The notes beneath the pieces were generated by a model. It was given only the letters and a program-made list of their open reading frames with translations. It was not told where the DNA came from and did no database searches. From Morchella semilibera (lineage: Eukaryota > Ascomycota > Pezizomycetes > Pezizales > Morchellaceae), in the NCBI GenBank assembly GCA_009192285.1, contig WBVU01000003.1, forward strand, positions 1,829,973 through 1,893,972: a stretch of 64,000 nucleotides of DNA, written 5' to 3'. Below are positions 60,522-64,000 of the stretch, piece by piece (position 1 is the stretch's first letter; every line of letters starts with the position of its first letter). The position numbers and the translations under genes were made by a program.

Positions 60522-62072
60522 CTACTGTTCCAACGACTCCTCCCTTGAATCAGTTCTCACCCTTCCCCCATGACCCAATTCCAACGACTCCTCCCTTGAA
60601 TCAGTTCTTACCCTTCCCCCATGACCCAATTCCAACGACTCCTCCCTTGAATCAGTTCTCACCCTTCCCCCATGACCCAATTCCAACGCATCCATAGCGA
60701 CCGAGGTATCACCTACAATATGCTGCTCGCTCTCGCTGTCCATGGTGATAAGGCCGTCCTGGAAGCTCCTCGAGGTCGGCGATAAATATCGTAGTGGGTA
60801 AGGGCGCTCGCTGCTGCCGCTTGCGATAGCATCGGAGGATTTAAGATCGCGTTTAAAGTATTTTTTGAAGAGAGGTTTGAGCACGGGGAGGGAGGTAGCA
60901 ATGATGCCAGTTTGGAGCTCAATGCTGGGGGTCATTAGTATACTTGCCGCCAAGCAGGAGCGGGGTGGGGGGAGTACAGGGACCAAGTTACGAGATCGTT
61001 AAGATCATCTATAAGGCTATTAGCGGTTTTCTTTGTACGATACCACTAACTATCATAAGAAATTGACTTACAGAGATAATCACCCTTCTTCCCAAAATCG
61101 ACGGAAAGTGGAACTTTCACGACGCTTGCAAAGCTCGCACTGAGAAAGTTAGGAAGGCTGGCCTCCATATTAAGACCGGGGGGGGGGGGGAGGTGAATTA
61201 CAAGGTGCCCAATACAAAGACCCCATATACCGCCATTTTCTTCCTGCGCGGCATCCGCGCACTCCACATCATAGCGATGGCCAAAAACAATAGTGCAAAG
61301 TCGGTGGCAATATTAGCCGCTACAGCAAGCGTCGTCAAAAATATATTAATATCGTAAGCTACAGAAATAGGCGAATGTGTAGCGGGAATGCCTAGTATAG
61401 CTTACCAGTATGTGTATAAGCCATAATGCTCATGAAGCGCGGTGACAAGCATTTTCCCTCGAGGCTATTGTCCCATGCAAGACTGACGGGGTTGCACTGC
61501 ATCAAGCTAAGGAAAAGCAGCACGGCGCTGTAAGTCACCATAAACACGATTAGGAACCAAACAATTTTCTTATAGGTTTCATAGGGCGAGATGCGGCGGA
61601 TGAAAAGGGAGACACTGATTTTGGCGATACAGATTCCGGGAGAGTAAACGGCTTGGGCGGCCCAGCTGATCTAGCAATTATCTTTGGTTAATATTTTAAG
61701 ATGCTTCCCCTAAAAATACCAAGATTGGATGGTTTAGTGCTTACCATTAAGCCAATTTTGTACTCATCGGGGGGAACTTTATCAATATGTTCACCAAAGC
61801 CAAAGAACATACCAATAATTAGAACGACACAGAGCGTGTTCCCAAGGAGCTATAGAAACACTAATTAGTCCTCCGGAAAGACACCAGAAGGTGAGAAATG
61901 CAAGAAAACCTACAGCTGCGATAACAATCGCCCAGTCATCAGCACCAAAAGAACGAACTATCCTCACCCGTACCCAGACTCGAGCTGATACAACCACCGT
62001 GACGAGTACAAACGAAAAAAATGCTACTGCCGTAAGCCTATTGCCTCTGTCGGTATTATAATAACCACCCAT
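60522..62072 (-). CDS. Rhodopsin-domain integral membrane protein (Pth11-like), 393 aa
   Basis: Fungal seven-helix membrane protein of the rhodopsin-domain class found in Pth11-related and cluster-associated proteins; function unknown. Seven exons: 61914-62072, 61745-61849, 61406-61670, 61202-61358, 61072-61139, 60984-61008 (25 nt) and 60522-60924, summing to 1182 nt. Family features: DRGNRLTAVAFFS, RVWVRVRIVRSFGADDWAI after helix 1, helix segments LLGNTLCVVLIIGMFFGFG, LIVFMVTYSAVLLFLSLMQC and ATDFALLFLAIAMMW, then MPRRKKMAVYGVF, SVVKVPLSVD, and ELQTGIIATSLPVLKPLF. The C-terminus carries three copies of a 17-residue repeat (LELGHGGRVRTDSREES). A stop and a C13 run that appear if one reads through (61140-61201) fall in an intron with a CTAAC branch point. 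Confidence 0.83.
60530..60688. repeat. 51-bp tandem repeat, three copies, in a coding exon
   Basis: Units at 60530-60580, 60581-60631 and 60632-60682 with one base different between them (CTCACC/CTTACC). A multiple of three, so copy number can vary without breaking the frame. They encode the C-terminal repeats of the rhodopsin-domain protein. Confidence 0.9.
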
Positions 62073-63631
62073 CCTTAGTTATTCTCCTCTCTCCCCTTTC
62101 TCCTGTTGTCCTTCCTTCCCTTCCTTCCTCCCTCCCTTCCGTTTAAGCTGGAAATCTCCACACCCGCTACTATTGAACTATGTGGTTTTTCCTGCAACTG
62201 TATCCTGTAATGAACGTCCGGTAGACCCACTCATGCACTCCCAGAGAAGGTTAAAGCAAATCCGACCGATGATGCGGGCCCCATGGCTTGCCCTTTTTAT
62301 ATATCCATGAGAGAGACGCCGGGCCCTGAGGAGTCCGTTGATTGGGGATCTCCCCCCCCCCCCCCCACTGAAATGGAATTTGCTAGGTTGGAAGCTCAAA
62401 TCCCATATCCCGGGTATGTATCAGATGGTACTTTAAACCACCCTACTCTCTTAGTAGGGGAGCCAATGAGATGATGGGAAAAATCCAGAGTTGGTCCAAG
62501 CCGCAATATACCCCAGAGAAAGATGGCCAAGTAGGATCGGTGCCCGAGCGCTCTAGGACAAAAGTAAGCTTTTGATGAGGGATTGTTTAGCGAATGGCCT
62601 TGCTGTGGGTGTATGGGTGTAACAGGCTGAGGAAATCGCAAAGCATTTACACATAAAGACCTCGATCTTGAGCTCGCATAGAACTCACATTTAGGCAGTA
62701 TATGTACAAGCTACTGTATATTGAAATATCTTCCTCCCCCCCCTCCCCTTCGACCCTCCCTAGCCATCCTAATAACATATACTCCAGACGGTCGACTAGC
62801 GCTCCTCGTTGCTAGAGTACATGGTTTAATACTAAGTCAAATAATTATAACCCTCCTTCCTACATATCATCGCCGCGTCGGAATGTGTTGCCCCTTCGGG
62901 AGCTAACGAACCAGTCCGCCGGGTTGATGGCCCGAGATGAACCCTCAGCTGTGTACGGCCAGAAGTTTATATGCCGTGGCAGCCAGTGCCGGAGATTTTC
63001 CCCCCCCCCCTCCCCCCCCCCCACGTCTTCCGCTACTAACTTTGCTGTTGGGGCGTCCGTGCAATAGTGGTGGTGGTGCAGGTATACGTATCAGGGTATG
63101 TAAATACATAACCTATAATCTAAGGCGGGAGTGAAGCTAGCTAATACAATGTGCTATTGACTTATGCCAGGGCGCAGAGAGTACAGTGCAGCCCTATTTA
63201 GACACTCTTCGAGACACTTTCTGGGGATTAGGCTTACATCCTACACCCCCAGATCTCTCAATCGAGATCTCTACTGTACAAAAGAAGATACATCCAGAAG
63301 CGTAGGGTAAAGCTTAAGTCTATTAAGTCTATATCTGCCTCTATACTACCATACATGTACGGCATCATGATCAGGTCAGGAGTTGGTTGGCTAAAACCCC
63401 CTTATGGCTACGACACGAAATTCATTAATCACATAGTAGAGGGAGCTCGTGATCGATCGATCACATAGTAATAAAATTAACGTATGTAGATAATTTAGGA
63501 TGACAATTATCTCTCCATAGATAAGATTGGCCCGCCGTTCCCTTTTCTAAAAAAAAAAACATCATATCATTTATCAATTCTAAATACAAAATATTGCAAT
63601 ATACAGTCATAGACTATCTCTTAATTAGTCT

Positions 63632-63784
63632 GTCAATAAAATGCTGACCCCCACCCCCCCAGCTGCCAGAAGAAGCAAATTTTGTGTGGCTTTACTAACA
63701 GATCCCGCTATCTGCCTTATCAGGTGGTAGATCCCCCATACAAACTTAGAGTAATTCCTCTATTATAGGGGGGTCAGCATTGAC
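63632..63784. mobile_element. MITE-like foldback with GTCAAT...GCTGACCCCC ends
   Basis: Left end GTCAATAAAATGCTGACCC (63632) and right end GGGGGTCAGCATTGAC (ending 63784) are complementary with a 3-4-nt insertion. The flanking TTAGT and ACTAA also match. About 153 bp. Confidence 0.6.
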
Positions 63785-63860
63785 ACTAAGGAATAGAGTA
63801 GCTACATGTAGATCCGCCGCTCATTCGTGCTGGCCATATTATATGTATCTATCCCATTGT

Positions 63861-64000
63861 AGGATCCTTAAAATGGTCAAATTCGCAACCTACCCAAAAT
63901 GTTATATCATATCCGTTCTGAGCAATAATTCACAACATTTGATCAGCTTCTCAGCTATTGATAATAGGAAAGTTGCTAGTTTCAGCAGAAGCACGGGCCG
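63861..64000. mobile_element. Partial second copy of the 59801 MITE family
   Basis: Starts AGGATCCTTAAAATGGTCAA and follows the 59801 element through TTTCAGCAGAAGCACGG to the window edge. The right end lies outside. Confidence 0.8.

Larger units (their letters stand above)
62073..64000. other. Intergenic, 1.9 kb to window end
   Basis: No supported gene. C15 run at about 62352, two C11 runs near 63000, TACATGTA at 63352 and 63803, and the two elements listed below. The window stops inside the second. Confidence 0.5.

Noticed and set aside
60530-60688. CRISPR-like array
   Set aside because: The 51-bp units are contiguous with no spacers and code for protein repeats in a eukaryote.
61140-61201. 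Stop codon and C13 run that seem to break the rhodopsin-domain gene
   Set aside because: The segment is an intron: GTAATT donor, TCCTAACT branch point and CTCAG acceptor join GTF to ASFASVV in frame.

Overview
The window is a stretch of nuclear DNA from a filamentous ascomycete (Pezizomycotina). The evidence is spliceosomal introns of 40-200 nt with GTNNGT donors and CTRAY branch points, fungal-only genes (Zn2Cys6 regulator, CET1 cap triphosphatase, LYS12, a rhodopsin-domain membrane protein, a fungal STAND/NACHT-ankyrin receptor), a PRC2-type H3K27 methyltransferase, and tRNAs with Pol III A and B boxes. Class and genus cannot be fixed from the sequence. Exon structures were assembled by hand. 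For CET1, LYS12, BNA4, MEMO1, ABHD12, the Zn2Cys6 regulator, the F-box/LRR gene, the rhodopsin-domain gene and KMT6, the summed exons are an exact multiple of three.

Layout. 0-5 kb: an orphan Pro/Gln-rich protein, an ABHD12-like hydrolase with an 8-nt microexon, and a small membrane protein. 5.4-7.6 kb: COX10 (minus), then tRNA-Thr(AGT). 10-13.8 kb: a NACHT-ankyrin receptor gene (minus) disabled by two TGA codons. 13.8-17.2 kb: gene-free. 17.2-20.5 kb: CET1 (minus) with a very long Gln/Pro-rich head. 22.8-31.4 kb: MEMO1 homologue, a small secreted Cys-rich protein, an F-box protein, BNA4 (kynurenine 3-monooxygenase) and tRNA-Val(TAC). 33.3-38.9 kb: Zn2Cys6 regulator and an AnmK-family kinase with a one-base frameshift, both minus. 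40.5-42.1 kb: a sugar-transporter pseudogene. 43.4-47.3 kb: LYS12 and an F-box/LRR protein. 48.2-55.8 kb: RTT10/WDR6 (minus, with a GC-AG intron and a homopolymer frameshift) divergent from a KMT6/EZH2 methyltransferase. 55.8-64 kb: a repeat-rich region with several MITE-like foldback elements and one seven-exon rhodopsin-domain membrane protein.

Most genes are unrelated housekeeping genes (respiration, mRNA capping, tRNA modification, lysine and NAD synthesis, chromatin). I see no metabolic cluster. The more unusual signals are genome-style features: a palindromic octamer TACATGTA found about 27 times and only outside coding exons, more than a dozen poly(G)/poly(C) runs of 10-21 nt, several exons of 8-25 nt, and several foldback families. 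Decay is visible at three levels: an intact-looking receptor with two CGA-to-TGA-type stops, a heavily broken transporter, and two otherwise intact genes with single-base frameshifts that may be sequence errors.
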